A stretch of 64,000 bases of DNA from Apostichopus japonicus (taxonomy: Eukaryota; Echinodermata; Holothuroidea; Aspidochirotida; Stichopodidae): assembly GCF_037975245.1 (NCBI RefSeq), contig NC_092579.1:9169001-9233000 (forward strand). The letters are read 5' to 3'. The notes under the pieces were generated by a model. The model had not been told where the DNA came from. It saw only the letters and a list, made by a program, of their open reading frames with translations, and did no database searches. A program made the position numbers and the translations under genes. Position 1 is the first letter of the stretch. Every line of letters starts with the position of its first letter. This document shows, in pieces, positions 25,539-41,823 of the stretch.

Positions 25539-25546
25539 ACCACAGC

Positions 25547-28250
25547 TGAAGTATAATTTCAGTGATAGTATTGTTTCTATGGGTATTCTGAGTTACAAAA
25601 TATTCACCTTTTAAAATATGCTAAATCTTTAGAATGCTCCATTAAAAATTAATGCCAAGTTTAAATTTAAATCCATACTTTAACTGAACAGATTCTAATA
25701 ACTCAACCTTTTTGAGTAGATAAAAGTTGTCATTTACGTATTGAGTTTTGTGTTGTTTCCAAGGAACTGATATTAGGGTCTATGTTAAACTAAGTGGTCC
25801 AGTCACTTTAATTGATGAGCCTCAGATGATTGCAAATGAAACTTTTCTAATAAATGAAGAGTGGTATAAAAATACACCCTACACGTATTGCATTGTTTTC
25901 AACAGTCTATCACATATCAATATTAATTTTAAGCCCAATGTCATCCTTTTAAACCAAGAAGTCAAATTTCTTTTATGCAGAAGCTTTTGCCTTAGTTTTA
26001 CACCTTACTTTCCAAGCTTTCCTTGGCTATCAATTTTGTGATTTCCTTATAGCTAAAAATCACCCAATATATAGTGCCCCTGGTGTTTGATGAGCAAACT
26101 GCACAATACCTGATTTGATTGTCATCAATTCCATGCATCAACTGAAAGGTTGTTCACCGATCAAATTGTATTGTTTTATCCTATACTCAGCTTGCAACCA
26201 ATTGTAAAAGCTTGTTGACCCATTTTGGATTGCGACCCAAAGTTTTGGAGTAGTGTGGCTGTAACATGTTCAGACACATCTTAGTAAATTAAACTAGTAC
26301 TAAAAACAATGCTTTTGTAATGATTGTCTATATTGCTTACAAATATTTATAATATTTCTGTGGAACTAAATGCTTTATGCATACAGACCAAATTTGTCTT
26401 GATTCATCATGCATGTTCCAAACACTTATATGCTACAAAGTCATGGTCACTGAGTTAAATTTGAAAGCAGACATGTTTAAAGAAAAAATAGTATAATATA
26501 AATCAAGCTGGAAATAATATTAATTTCTGAAATACAATATGAGTGAATACCACAGCTTATTAACATACTATTTACAAAATCTTTCAGATCCCCCAAAAAT
26601 AAATCATACAAAACATTCCTCTTGTTACTTTTCTCACTTAATATTATGAAAATTTACAAATTTAAACAACTATACTACACACGCAACGATTCAGTGCGAA
26701 ATCTTAGTACATGTCTCATAGTCTACATAAAGCTCAGTCCCTGTCAACAAAGTCCTGTAACATTTATACACTAAAAGTTTAAGTAAACAATTTCGAAATC
26801 CTTGGTATCCAACTTTCAAGTCCAATTCCTTTAGAACCATTGTCACAGAGAAGATGTACCAAAATATGCAACTGTTAAAATCTGAACAATTTCTTAATGA
26901 AAATTAGAGAAAATAATCAAGACCAGATGATTTGAATTTTTCACATTCAGATGAAAGCAGAAATTACCAGTGTGAAAAACCACCTGGTTATATTTAATTC
27001 CAGGGAAGTAAATTATTCAATTTGTTGCACTGTTTGCCAGACTTGTGTCAATTCTTGATCCAAATTATTGACTTGGGACTATCCGAGCCCATTTCTTTTC
27101 ACGATGGTGTACTTTGAAAAATGGAGAAACACACTTGACTTATACAACGCAGGATACCAGCCAATGGAACTGAAAGGCGATTAGTACTTTGGATTTAACC
27201 TAAAAATATATAAAAATAGACTCGATAGTTCCTGAAGGTAAGAAAAGACCTTAAAAGATTTGATTCAAAGTAGCACATCTGTAATCATAAATGCTGCCTT
27301 CAAGTAATAATTCACAAAAGAAGAAAAGAAAAGAAGTAATATGAATGACAAAAATTTGGAATTAGATATTGAAATATTGCATCATTTTATTTTACAGTTA
27401 AGGCAAACAATAACCTCACGTCAAAAATGACTTTAGTCGCTTTCAATTTCTGTCTAGTAAATTAAAATTAGAATGTTTCTCAGTCTAGCAAAACAGTTTA
27501 CCAGCATAGACAGACTCTGTGCTAACTAGTAGGAGAGCATGCTAGAACTTACATTGCCCTTTCCATGGAATTCCTTCCGTATGCGAATATGTACAGATCC
27601 CATCAAAATCACTAACCACATTTAACCTACTTAGCTCATCTGTGTATTTCAGTTCCATGCATTGCTTAGGCTGGGATACAAGGAGGAAGGGAGGGGGGGG
27701 GCAAGCCTCCTCTTCTGAAAATTTTGTTCATACTGAAGACTAGCTGCAAATGTAATGTTTGATAAAATATGTATATTGTGGCAAAAACACAGCATGATCT
27801 GTAAATGGGCATCCTTATGTTCTGATGTTTTCCTATGCATCGATATTTCTGTGATAATATCAGTATGTTCTGGTGCTTATCAATTTATCTCCTGGGCCCC
27901 ATCTTCCTGGATCAGCCACAGCTCTGCACAATCTCTCTAATTGCAAATGCTTGATGATTGTTAAATTTGCTTTGACCAATCTCTCTCTTGTATGTCAAGA
28001 CCTTCGCACCAATTTCTGTGGAGACGGCAACTTCTGGCAGATTTTTCATTATTCAAGCCTTACTATCAGAGTGTCGACACTATTAAAGCATTATTCTCAT
28101 ATCCTGTATTTCTAATTTCTTCGAAATAAATTGGTAGGTTTTTCCCATCTAGTATTTGATTATAACTGAAGAGAGAAACTTTCCCTGATTCCATACAGAT
28201 TTCCGTCAACATCAGTATAATTTTATTGAGTACTGTGATCAGTATGCTGG
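25547..28250. other. Spacer between the convergent genes TSR3 and ERCC1, including the ERCC1 3' UTR
   Basis: No coding gene recognised. The part nearest 28250 must hold the ERCC1 3' UTR; TTTATT (AATAAA on the minus strand) occurs at 28222-28227, probably too close to the stop, and again near 27385. The rest is AT-rich with no clear repeats apart from a G-run near 27695. Confidence 0.4.
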
Positions 28251-31200
28251 TCAGGGTTGCTTATGAAATGGTTCCTGAAAGACATCATGAAGTCGTAGAG
28301 CCTGAAACAAAAAAACAAAAAAAAACATATTGAAAACAGGTATATACATTATGTTGGTCTGTCTTGCATGACCGCTGAAGCTGTGACAAGATTCAAGTCT
28401 TTACTCTTATCCCACTCCTCTCCCTCTGACCTTTATAAACCTATTCACACAATGCTGTAATGAAACTAACACTTTCCCAAAACAAGACAAATTGAAAGAA
28501 GTCAAACTTTTCCCACCTCCAAATCTCACAGGGAAAAAAAGTTGCTTGACAGGTAGTGATGACACTATGGAATGGAGTAGCTTGTTGTGATGCTGGCATT
28601 GACACTACCAGCTATGACCCACATCAAAGAAACTGGTTGAATCCTTCTATTGAAATACATGTTACCTCTTAGAGAGAAACATTAACCCAAATTCCTGGCA
28701 CAGTTATAATAACTCGGAGAGATACACCAGTAAAATGATGAATCGTCACTAAATGAGGCAAACGTCTCTCTAGAGATGGGGTGGGCAACCTACGGCCAGT
28801 GGGCCACATGCGGCCCCCAGTGATTTGTTTGCGGCCCTTGAGATGTCTTAGAATTTATCGGCACTAATGATGTTGTCTAGTAGGCCTATTATACTCATTA
28901 ATTATCAACTGTACTGTATTGACATTATGTTTTTGTGAATACAGATTAAGTACACACACCTACTGTAACGCTTGAAAGTCCTCGGAATCAAAGGTTTAAA
29001 ATCAACAAAAGGTCGTTGGCTAGGTGCAACCCAGTCAATTTTTCACTCCTTATATCTGGCCCATTCATTCAAAAATGTTGCCCACCTCTGATCTCGATCA
29101 TCCAGATCTGTCTGAATGTCAGTCATAACATTTATGACCTCATGAGTCTTGCGGGGATCACCTTAGATGGACGCTGACCATTTACAAATGCCCCAAGCAA
29201 GCTATTGGAATAAGCCAGCAAAGGAGGCTAATAATCTCAGGCAAAGTGAGATACAAAGGGCAACATTGACTTAAAGATCTGCTGACCCACTGGACTTCAA
29301 ACTATACCACAGACGGTGCAAATTTGACAATGATATATTTAGTCTGCAAGTGGTCCATTCCTCCCCCATCACCACCCATCCCCCCCCCCCACAGATAAAA
29401 AATTTGCATGGAATAGAACGCTGAAAGCTCTACCCTATTGTTTACTATTATTTTTTTATTTCCCTCCCCCCCCCCCCCCCCCTTAGTATCTAGGAAGACT
29501 GGAATATTTCTGCTTACCTTCTGAGGCCCAAATCCAGGCAGAAGGTTCAACTCGTCTTTCTCAGCTGACACGATATTTGCGACCGTCTACAGAAAAAAAT
29601 GAGAGCAATCATAAATATTCATGAGTCCCCAAGATGTCTTTCTTTATGATGCTCCTCCATACTGCAAATATTCTAAACATACCATGACACGGAAAACAAC
29701 ATCCAGAAGAATTGCAACCCATCTGAACAGTGAAAATTGAGAGCCATACATGCTTCCATCTTTACATGGTCTCGTTTCCTAACGAGGTTAGAGTGTCTGC
29801 AATTTTTACACTGATTCATCTCGCGTGGGATATCTCAGAATTTGTGATGTCACAAGGAGATACCACATGAACCCTGTCTTTGTTTTCAGTTTGAATTGAC
29901 TTCATGGATGTATCTTGCAACAGCTCCGTGAGTCGTATCATATCAAGAGACAAGCAAAATCAAACGACGATAATAGTTGCAAAGGACTTCTGTGCAAAGG
30001 ATTCAAAAGATTGTAATTTATTGTAATTTTAGATTGAAGAGTAAAACATGTCCTTGTACTCACCCCAAAAGTTGACAGGAGAGTAACAACATCAGTACGG
30101 TTTACAGATTTAACTGTTGTTAAACAGTCTGTTACCTTGGATGAACAAAAACAAAAGAAATCATTGAGCGGTGGTTGTGTGAGCAAAAGTCTGCATTACA
30201 GCTACGAAGCTCTACAAAAGTATTAAAACTTAATGGTCATTGCTATCGACTTATCAAATATTGTGCGAACGCTTTTTGAAATTCTCTTTCTACATATTTT
30301 CAGAGACTGCAGTCTACTTCATTGGAAATGAAAAAGGTTAATTATGAATATATATTGTAGTAGACTATGGTCTTATAAATTATGGGATGCAAACCAAAAT
30401 CTGTCTGTGGCATTTATACTGCATCGATTCTGAGGGTCAAAAGTCTGGTGTGGCATGGCTCAGTCTTCAGGGAAATGCCGGAGATGTTGACCTAAATGCT
30501 TGCAGAACCCTGGTTTAAGATGATATTGGCATGTTGTGTTAGTAAACGTAATAGAACCTAATACTAAGATTAAGGTAGGTGTCATAATAGCTATGTTCTG
30601 GTTTCTCATTTCTTGGTATTAATTCACAACTTGGTACTTGCCACTTCATTGATCTTCAGTTTAGTTAAGACCTTTGTGATGTAAGGTATAATGACCCTTT
30701 AAACTAATTCTAATTGTTTTAAACTTACCACAAATTTGTTTAACTAGCACAACAGGATTTAATAGTCAAATGAAACTGAAACAATGGTAGTTGCAAAACA
30801 AAGTGTGGCTATGCAAGCCCATCTTACATCTATAGCAATTTTAGCATCTGTTTTAAACCTTGTTCTTTTATTTTTTAACATTTTATATCCGTGCAAAGTA
30901 GATATTATACACAAGCATTGAAGCAATCATTCTTCAAATATGTTCCAGTATATACTGTAACTAAATGGAGATGGAGAGGGGTGGGGGGGGGGTGGTAATA
31001 TCTTCGAAGACTTACCTGAGAGACAAAATCTTGTTCTATTCTCTCCTTCAAGGCATCTATTGGTTTATGTTCATAAGATTTGTATGTCTCTAAATATCTA
31101 CCTGCCTCTTCAGGACTCCAGGCTAAAATGAGGGTGCACTCAGCTAAAATGGCCATCCGAGCTAGTTCTTTCAAACTGTAATGAGGATCTTTCTAAGGAT

Positions 31201-34200
31201 GACAAAAAAAAAACCAAGTACAATACAGGCACTGACAAAGAAATCATTAATAGGTTATTAATGAAAGTAGTCACTTGTATAAAACAGCTAACTTAAAAAT
31301 TGTTGTAGGTTATTAAAGCTGTGACTCATTCAGAAATGCACAACAGTGTTAGTGTTGACACTATTCAACCATCATTGGGTGAAAAACCTTAAGCTGGAAG
31401 GTTGTCTGAGTAAAGCAACACATAATGTATGAACAACAAATCAAGTTTTAATATGAGAGTACACAAAGGGAACAATATGGTCTATATTATGAGTGATTCA
31501 TGGCACTGGAAAACCAGAAAGAAAGCTATACATCATTTTAGTTGGATACAAATTGACTAGAATGCCTGAGTTAACTGCTCTACTTATCTTCCCGCTTAGT
31601 AAACTTCCAGCCTACTTTGGAAAATGAAGAGTGGTCACCGAAGAGCGCGTATCAATCACTGCTACAGGGCTACAAATAACATACATAATTTAACTTTGCC
31701 TTTGATTCCCAACTGGCGGAAGGATACACTGGGTATCCATCAGTATTTGTATTAAAAAAATGGATAACTTACAACATCAACTTGAACTAACAAGATTCGT
31801 AGCTCATAGTTGTTGCCGAGCTCTTTCAGTCGACTGTGTATGTAGTTTGGATTTAAATGATGGTATCTTAAACTGAGAAAAGAAACAAATATTAAAACAA
31901 AACTATTACAACAGCTTGGCATGCAAAATCACACTACAGGTCATACATCCTTTTACATTGCTCAATAACTTTTTTCATGTCTGCAATCCTCAAAAAAATC
32001 ATAATGAACTGTCTGTATAGAATTTCACATAATGTTGGGAATCACAGATCTTGAAGTAAAAAACTTACAGTGCCAAAGGGTAATGGCTGTGCTAGTACAT
32101 AACTGTTACTTGAACATATACAGTTAAGCATGTTATACAAGACAGAAAGGCTTAAATGCAAAGGTTGATAAGCACTGGTGGTATCTACTCATGTTGAAAA
32201 AGCAAGAAAATGTATCAAAGGAATTTCAAGTTTCTACATATAAGTGTGAATAAGTGTCACCTAAAACAGGTTCTCAACCTTTTCATTCACAGACACCCCT
32301 CCCCCCCCCCCTAGGGTTAATGAAGCAATGTTCATGGACCTCAGAGGAGAAGTTTTATCAGCACCACCAAAATGGTTTGGACTGAGGTAATGATGAGTTT
32401 GGTCTTCTTTGCAGAAGAAGGAACGCCCAGACATGTGCTGACTGTCTTGATAGCATACATAATTCAGATAAATGTTGACGGACCAAGTCAGATATACTGA
32501 CCCCAATTATTGGCACTCAAGGACCCCCCTCCCCCCCCCCACCAGGAATCTGCAAATTGAGAGAGGCTGACCTAGAGCTTCCTTCACATACTTCCAAAAG
32601 TTAGTTCAAATGTCACATTAAAGTATTCAAAAGACAGTGTCTTTAATATAAGAGGAGTTAATAGGAATTACTAAATCATGCATCAGATCAATGGTATCCT
32701 TACATGTCTAGTACATTACAGCTCTGGGACAATGATTTGTATCTCTCTGAATGAGTTATGGCTGCAAACATTATGTAACATCATGTATGCATCGCACAAA
32801 ATGTGGGATTCCCGACTGAATAACAGTTACTGAACCTTACCTCAGGAACAGAGCGCATATGGTTCTGCCCATGACATAGTCAGGTACAATGTCACCAAAC
32901 TCCCAAGGTATATTCCTCACTGACTTCAGGATTGGGTTACCTCGCTACATCATAAAAGACAGACACATTCAAATTTGAGTACAAAAATCCAATCGATAAT
33001 AACAGCCTTCAACAGCTCTGATCTTATAAGGCATACTGAAATACATTTTGCATTTTGACCGACCACATTGAGTCACCTCAAACATAGGTTCTCTAATTTT
33101 CACCGAAAGACCCCACCCCCCCCCCCTCCAGGGTTAAAGAAGCCATGTTCGTGGACCTCAGCGGAGAAGTTTTATCAGCCCACCACCATACGCAAGAACA
33201 TTAGGGTACCCTTCACAGTCGGATCTATTGTTACAAAGGGAATGAGAATCCTTCAACTCAATGTAGACCCATTTCCTGAGGCCACAGACAACATGGTGCT
33301 TTCTCATACAGATAAAATATGATAACATTATCTTACAGTCTGATAAAAATACTGTATGTGACACCAAAACAATCAATTCACAATGTAGTCTGTGCTCATG
33401 TATTTGAGCATTAAGAGATGTTAATACAATGAAAAACTCAACTAGACATCCTTAAACAGTGAGTACCCTCTTGCATGCCAGACAAAGCTATTATATTTAA
33501 GAATTGTATAAGTCTGTTAAGCTGTGTAGTTTGCACTGGTGGGTACCTTCCAACTCAAAAACCTACCTGTCTTGGGTTGACTAAGATGCAATTGGTGGTA
33601 TTTTTTGAATTAGTGACTGTTGATGAGGCTTTAGCACTGGCAACCGGTTTGGTGATACCAGCGTTGGTCTTACTAGTACTGCAAATTAAAGCAAAAGTTT
33701 GACTTCTTCGTTAAACATGAACACATGAAAACCATTTAGCGTGTATTTGCTATCACTTTGAATTTTGGCATTGAACACTGATACATGACATGTTAACTGG
33801 CTATACATGTAAATGATTTGCAATGCTACTTCGCACTGAACAGAATAGATGTCTCGCAAGATATCAAACCAAACTAAAACGAACAAGGAAGAACTATCAC
33901 TCTATTGTCCTTCTGTTGAAGTCTCAATACGTGTTTGCTGATGAATTTCAGAAAACAAACTTCCGAAGTAGATTCAACGTTTCTTAATCCAAATGCACTC
34001 TGACCAGGTGGGTCTAATGGAGAAAAGCTGTCGCAATCGAAAGAAAGAAGTTTATTTTCTGTTGCCCTTATGGCGTGAACGACTTACCGTAAAATCACTG
34101 CGACCGCCCATGTCAGCATGTTCATACACAAATTTAATCAAAATAGTCTACACATGCGGCCCAATCAAGATTTTAACACAGTCCTACACTTGTATCATCC

Positions 34201-36203
34201 ACTTTTTACAATTCCACAGAGGAAACTGCTGAAAACACCTGTTTATTCATTGCAATGGAAGGAAATGACACAATTTTGCAAGCTACATTGGTAAGAGAGA
34301 AAGATACACAAGCAGGAACCAAAGACAGGCTAGTCACGAGAAAAAGTAAGTCTACAGTAGGTCTAACGGTCGTAAACAGAAACGAGAGATTTGATTGGCG
34401 TATGATCTGATGGGCTGGGCTTGCAAATATTGATTGAAGTTCGTTGATTCTATGGACTCTTTAATAAATCTGGCGAATTTTATTCAGTTCAAAATTTTCA
34501 ACGACAGATAACTCAATAAAAATCATGCATAATGATATGAAAATTCCATAGCACAGTGTCATTTTCACTGAACTTTTACTCCAGTAAGCTGGAAAGGTCG
34601 AAATTTAAATTTGGCAAACACAAACTGGGACTTTGAGAGGAAAGTACTGTATATATTGTTTTGTTTATTATAACTGCCAAAATTCTCAGCCAGAATTAAA
34701 TTTCATTAACTCCAAAACATGCAAAACCACAAAATGGTCGAGTAATTTGGACAGATAGAAAAGAATTGTTTAAATTTTTAATCTGCTATCTAGTTCTTGA
34801 AATGACCTTCCACCGCTTCAGGAAAAGATTAGTTTATCTCTTCTTCTTTGTTTCTGTGACTGCTTCTGTGGTTACAGGTACCTGATATCACATAAAGTTA
34901 ATGTTATCCTAAAATGCTATGACAAATCACACATTTTTAAATAATTGGTCTTTGATACAACTCTTGTGGATTTAGAGATTTTACAGAACAACTTTACCCT
35001 ATAGATTCAGATTTTATGTCAACTAATGGTTTTAAGTGATCACTCACTTACCTTTGAGGTTTCATAGGTTGGTTAACCTTGCCTTCAACATGAGGTAAGG
35101 ATCCAAACTTTGCAGCAAAGGATGACCCTGCTGGTCTTTTCCTAGACTCTTCACCAGCAGTAGGAAGAGGGGCACCTTTCCTCTTGCTTTGTTCATTGTT
35201 ACTTGAATTAGTACTACTGGATGTATTTACTTTGCTGAGGCCATTGCTGTGAGAGGCAGATTTATTCAGTGCAGTAGTGGCTGCTTTGTCTTTCGAATCG
35301 ATGACAGTTGATTTTGGCTCCTTGCTTGTGAGAAAGTGTGACTGAAACTGCCAAACAGAAAGATCTTTTATTGGATAGTGAAGAGAAAAAAAATACAAGA
35401 TTCACAATGCTTAAGTCTGCAAAGCCATGGTAAATACTAAATAGAAATGGCCTTTGCTGAGTAGATTAACTGTGATACATTAATCATTTATGTCTTTATG
35501 TTGAATAAAGTTCAGATAGTTTCCTAAAAAGATTATAACGATGACCTTTCTGCTACATATACAATATCCCAGCAGGCTGGGTGCACATGGCCTACTCTCA
35601 TTCTCACTTAGGATTTGCTTACAGTATGCAAGGCAGGATCTGAAGTTTAAATATACTGCATTTGAATAAAAACCAGGCAAAGCCCAGGCTATAGTGACCC
35701 AAGCCTATCGGTAAATCATTCAAAGCTCAAACTTCACCTACAGTAAAGCTACGGTGCCATAGTACTAGGCTAGTTTATACAGCTCAATGTCTGCAAGGAA
35801 TTATCGGTCATTGGTCTTACTCTTACTTACTGTAGGTCTACACTACTGTAAACCTGTCTTGTAAGTTGTGGTCAAACGTACACAAATTAAAGGATACTGT
35901 GGAGATCCTATTTCATTACTTTTTGAGAAATTCCGTCATGTGCTTAATCATGACTGAGTGAGATCTGTTATTATGTATGTTTACCAAGCTAAACCTAACA
36001 TTACACTTGCCACTGATAGTCTAGTACTAGTTAGTAGTGTAAGTGAAGTAGTGATCTGGACTCTGCATGTGATTGTGAGCGTAGGCCTATGTTAGGTTGT
36101 GTCTCCTTTCTCATTAGCATGATTGAAATACCTTTGGTTGTTCCTTCTCAAATTTTGCGATATCATCGACACTGGGAATTTGAAACACAGTCTTCTTGGC
36201 CAT
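28251..36203 (-). CDS. ERCC1: DNA excision repair protein ERCC1
   Basis: Nine coding exons: 36203-36132, 35347-35052, 33678-33567, 32944-32841, 31872-31773, 31192-31016, 30135-30064, 29586-29518, 28301-28251. All are GT-AG and phases agree throughout; total 350 aa (human 297). ERCC1 is the non-catalytic partner of the XPF nuclease, making the 5' incision in nucleotide excision repair and acting in cross-link repair in the nucleus. Residues 1-155 are a Ser/Thr/Lys-rich, low-complexity N-terminus, longer than in human. The central domain spans ~157-285 ([55 protein letters not shown]); the Asn and two Tyr matching human N110, Y145 and Y152 (XPA contacts) are kept. The C-terminal helix-hairpin-helix pair spans ~288-345 ([40 protein letters not shown]). 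Introns hold several hAT-like repeats. RPS2 is divergent upstream. Confidence 0.97.
28771..29090. mobile_element. hAT-like element in ERCC1 intron 8
   Basis: The right end is GTTGCCCACCTCTG (complement CAGAGGTGGGCAAC), the very common hAT terminus. The left end, TAGAGATGGGGTGGGCAAC, is a diverged copy. The interior has CGGCC/GCGGCCC runs typical of such elements. Target duplication is unclear (TCTCT/ATCTC). Confidence 0.7.
32267..32569. mobile_element. hAT-like element in ERCC1 intron 4, with 8-bp target duplication
   Basis: Starts CAGGTTCTCAACCTTTTC; the complement of the right end is CAGCCTCTCTCAATTTGC. Flanked by ACCTAAAA and ACCTAGAG (6 of 8 identical). It carries C-rich runs near both ends. 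A related fragment lies at 33085 in intron 3. Confidence 0.75.
33085..33195. mobile_element. Fragment of the same hAT-like family, ERCC1 intron 3
   Basis: TAGGTTCTCTAATTTTC, a C-rich run, AGGGTTAAAGAAGCC, then TGGACCTCAGCGGAGAAG and TTTTATCAGC match 32267-32375 in order with scattered substitutions. Similarity fades after ~33195 and no right end is found. Confidence 0.65.
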
Positions 36204-37618
36204 GTTACTTTGTATGAGGGCAAAAGGAGCGTGAAGTGATAATGTGTACGACTGTACGTCTGTTCACAGGGGATTCATGTCGGCAGTACAATTTTAAAAC
36301 AGTACACAGGAGTAGTAGACATACCTATTTCACGAAATAGGCTGATGATTTGAACTAACTTACCATAAACCGACAACATCAATATGCTAGATAAACGATT
36401 GTAATGACAGAAAACCCAAATGTAACTATCGCCCTCTTTCATTTTAACTCTCGTTGAAGGAATCACGTAAGAACAAATAAAAATAACTTCTGCAGATATC
36501 CCAGTCATCAACACCCTAAAAATCTTCCGAACGGCATATACCTAAGATTGATAATTAAATTGTTGAATAAGTCAATCAGTTTCAGTAAATAGAATGTAAG
36601 TAGGGAATAGAAGCACAAAGAATTTCACGTGTCTCCTTAGTATCATACATAGCATAAAAACTTGAAGATCAGCCTAGCCAATTGATATACTACAGCACTG
36701 TGTAGGCAAATTTCATTTTATGACGGTATGCAATAACACAGCTGTGCTAAAGGTTCAAATGACATTCCAATAAGAGGTTGCTTTGTTGTTTAGTTTTAAC
36801 GTGATTTCATGTATTGATGTGATCAGATTCCTCCAGAATGAGTCAATACCAAATAAACTAAATTGCGATGCTAAACAAGCAAAAAGGTGCCTAGGCCTAG
36901 CCAAGGTCAGAGTAACACAATTGACAGAATAATTGTGTGAAATATTTTCATGAATTGCATGGCCTAATGCGGTCAAATTTGAAGTAGGCGGCCTAGAAGG
37001 TTCTGAATTTTGTTTCATGTAATATACTCTGGTACTTTAGTACAAAACTCCTATGCATCCATGCACTTATACTAGAGCTGTAGCAAATTGACCATTTTGC
37101 AATGCAACACTTTATAGGAACTTGTTCCCAGAAGGCTGCATTGTATTATAATTCTGGTCATTGTGTGAACCAGCTGGTAACTAAGAGAAAGGGGTTTATA
37201 AGGACATTTCCATTGCTACTGTTACATTTGCAGGCTAGTCAGCCAAGTTAAAATTGTGTTGGAAAGAGTGGTTATTACAATGTGACATTCAGACATGGTA
37301 ATAATTTAAGTTGCCAGTATCAGTTCTTCTGCATATATATTACACAGTTTACGGGAATTAAGGGATTACACAAAATAACTATAGCCTATACTAGGCCTTA
37401 CCACACTTAGTAGTGATAACATTAGCAATGTGGATCAAAAAAAATTGCACCTCCCAAAAGGAAGATACTTTGGAAAGGATATTCCATTACATTAGAGTAA
37501 TGACTTGTATTTGGGAATCATTTGAAAACGTCAATATTCCAGAAGAGCACTTCAGAACCTAGGCTAGGCTTTAAAGCTGATAGCTTGCTATTGACATCAT
37601 TTTCTCTTGTGTACAGCA
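36204..37618. promoter_or_regulatory. Divergent ERCC1/RPS2 upstream region
   Basis: ERCC1 (minus) and RPS2 (plus) start codons face away from each other across 1,415 bp, so both promoters must lie here. RPS2 has an acceptor (TTTTCTCTTGTGTACAG) two bases before its ATG, so its first exon is non-coding and lies in this interval. A pyrimidine-rich CCCTCTTTC near 36433 could be a TOP-type start, but I cannot verify it. A GTAAGT on the minus strand near 36360 suggests a 5' UTR exon for ERCC1 too. A short inverted repeat CCTATTT/AAATAGG lies at 36325-36342. Confidence 0.45.
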
Positions 37619-40511
<2,893 letters not shown>

Positions 40512-40588
40512 AGCTCATGTGACTGAGGGAAAAAATGATTTCATTCAGAAACAGTATTTTGTCTCATTGATTAAACCTATTATCTTTG

Positions 40589-40610
40589 AATAAAATGCTC
40601 AGACAATAAA
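40589..40610 (+). terminator. RPS2 poly(A) signals (two AATAAA)
   Basis: AATAAA at 40589-40594 and 40605-40610, 78-100 bp after the stop codon. The short 3' UTR this implies is usual for ribosomal protein genes. Confidence 0.7.
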
Positions 40611-41459
40611 AATCAGTTTCCTTCTTTTTTCTTCATATTTATGATTTACCTTTGTTCCCTCATTTTGTTTTTCATCTTTTGTAAGAACGATTCCAAAGAG
40701 CAAACACAGGAGGAGGGGGCTTCAAAATCAGAATTACCTCCCCAGATCACTTGAAAATATGGTAGCCTTATTGAGAGAACTTGGGTACATAAGTTGGTTG
40801 TTATGTGATAAATTCCCCTTAATACCCCTTCTCCCATGTCCAACCCTGACCACTAAATCATTCTCCCGACATTTGCTGTCCATAAACTTGGAAGATGCAG
40901 TAAGAAATAAGCAACATAAATGCCATGTGTGGATACAGAGGGGAAAAGAGGCTATGCCCTCTCTAATAAATTCAGGGGGATCAACCCCTCCCTCACTGGC
41001 AAACAACATTCAAAATATTCCTTGTGTACAGTTAATAAATATAGAACATATATCTGTGGTACAACTTAAAACAGTTGAAATTCATTTACCATTTTAAAGT
41101 TGCAATTGCTGGCACTATTTTGCATCCAAGCACCTTTACCAAAGTGGGATACCTCTTGCCTGGGACACCCTCGTCTGAATGACTTAGCATCATAGTCCCT
41201 CAGTGGAAAAGGAGGTTATACCCCTGGTGGGGAATGTGGGAGTGTATAGCCTAACTTAGCCCAGCCCTTTATTTTCAAAAGTCCACATTTTCCTACGAAT
41301 TGAACTGTGTTTTGTACTGCATGGGACATTAAGATGAGGCAAATTTCTTCCTGATTGGACACAAGAAAAATTTGGGTGGCTAGTAATGTAACTATAGTTC
41401 GTCCTGGTTTACTAATATCAACCTTTTAATGTACTAAATCTCTTTTAAATGCTCCCGTA

Positions 41460-41821
41460 AACGCATTGAAGACTCGCCCCAAATCGCGTTTCCGCCCTCT
41501 GAAAAAAAGTTAACTTTCCGTTGCTTGCAAGTGAAGTTTTTTACTTGTCCCTACATAATGCAGACAGTAATGAGACGTGATACCTTGTTATCTTTAGCTG
41601 GACCTGAGATGTCCATCGCTGATATGTACACTGTGTTGGGGGTATTGACAGTAGCTGCATGTATTAACTGTACACTAAAGTCTAAGTTACAGACAGCAGC
41701 AAGCTGTGATTGTATTTTCTGGGATCGATGGTGCTGTCTAACACTTCTGCTACACCTCATTCGAAACTAGGCCAGATTACCGGCATCAGACGTTTCTTTG
41801 TGCGCGAGTCTTCATTCCCTT
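41460..41821. mobile_element. MITE copy 2 (TA target duplication, ~362 bp)
   Basis: Ends AACGCATTGAAGACTCGC and complement AAGGGAATGAAGACTCGC, flanked by TA. It is collinear with copies at 24209 and 53954 over its whole length, with scattered substitutions. It lies in the spacer between RPS2 and BFAR. Confidence 0.88.
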
Positions 41822-41823
41822 TA

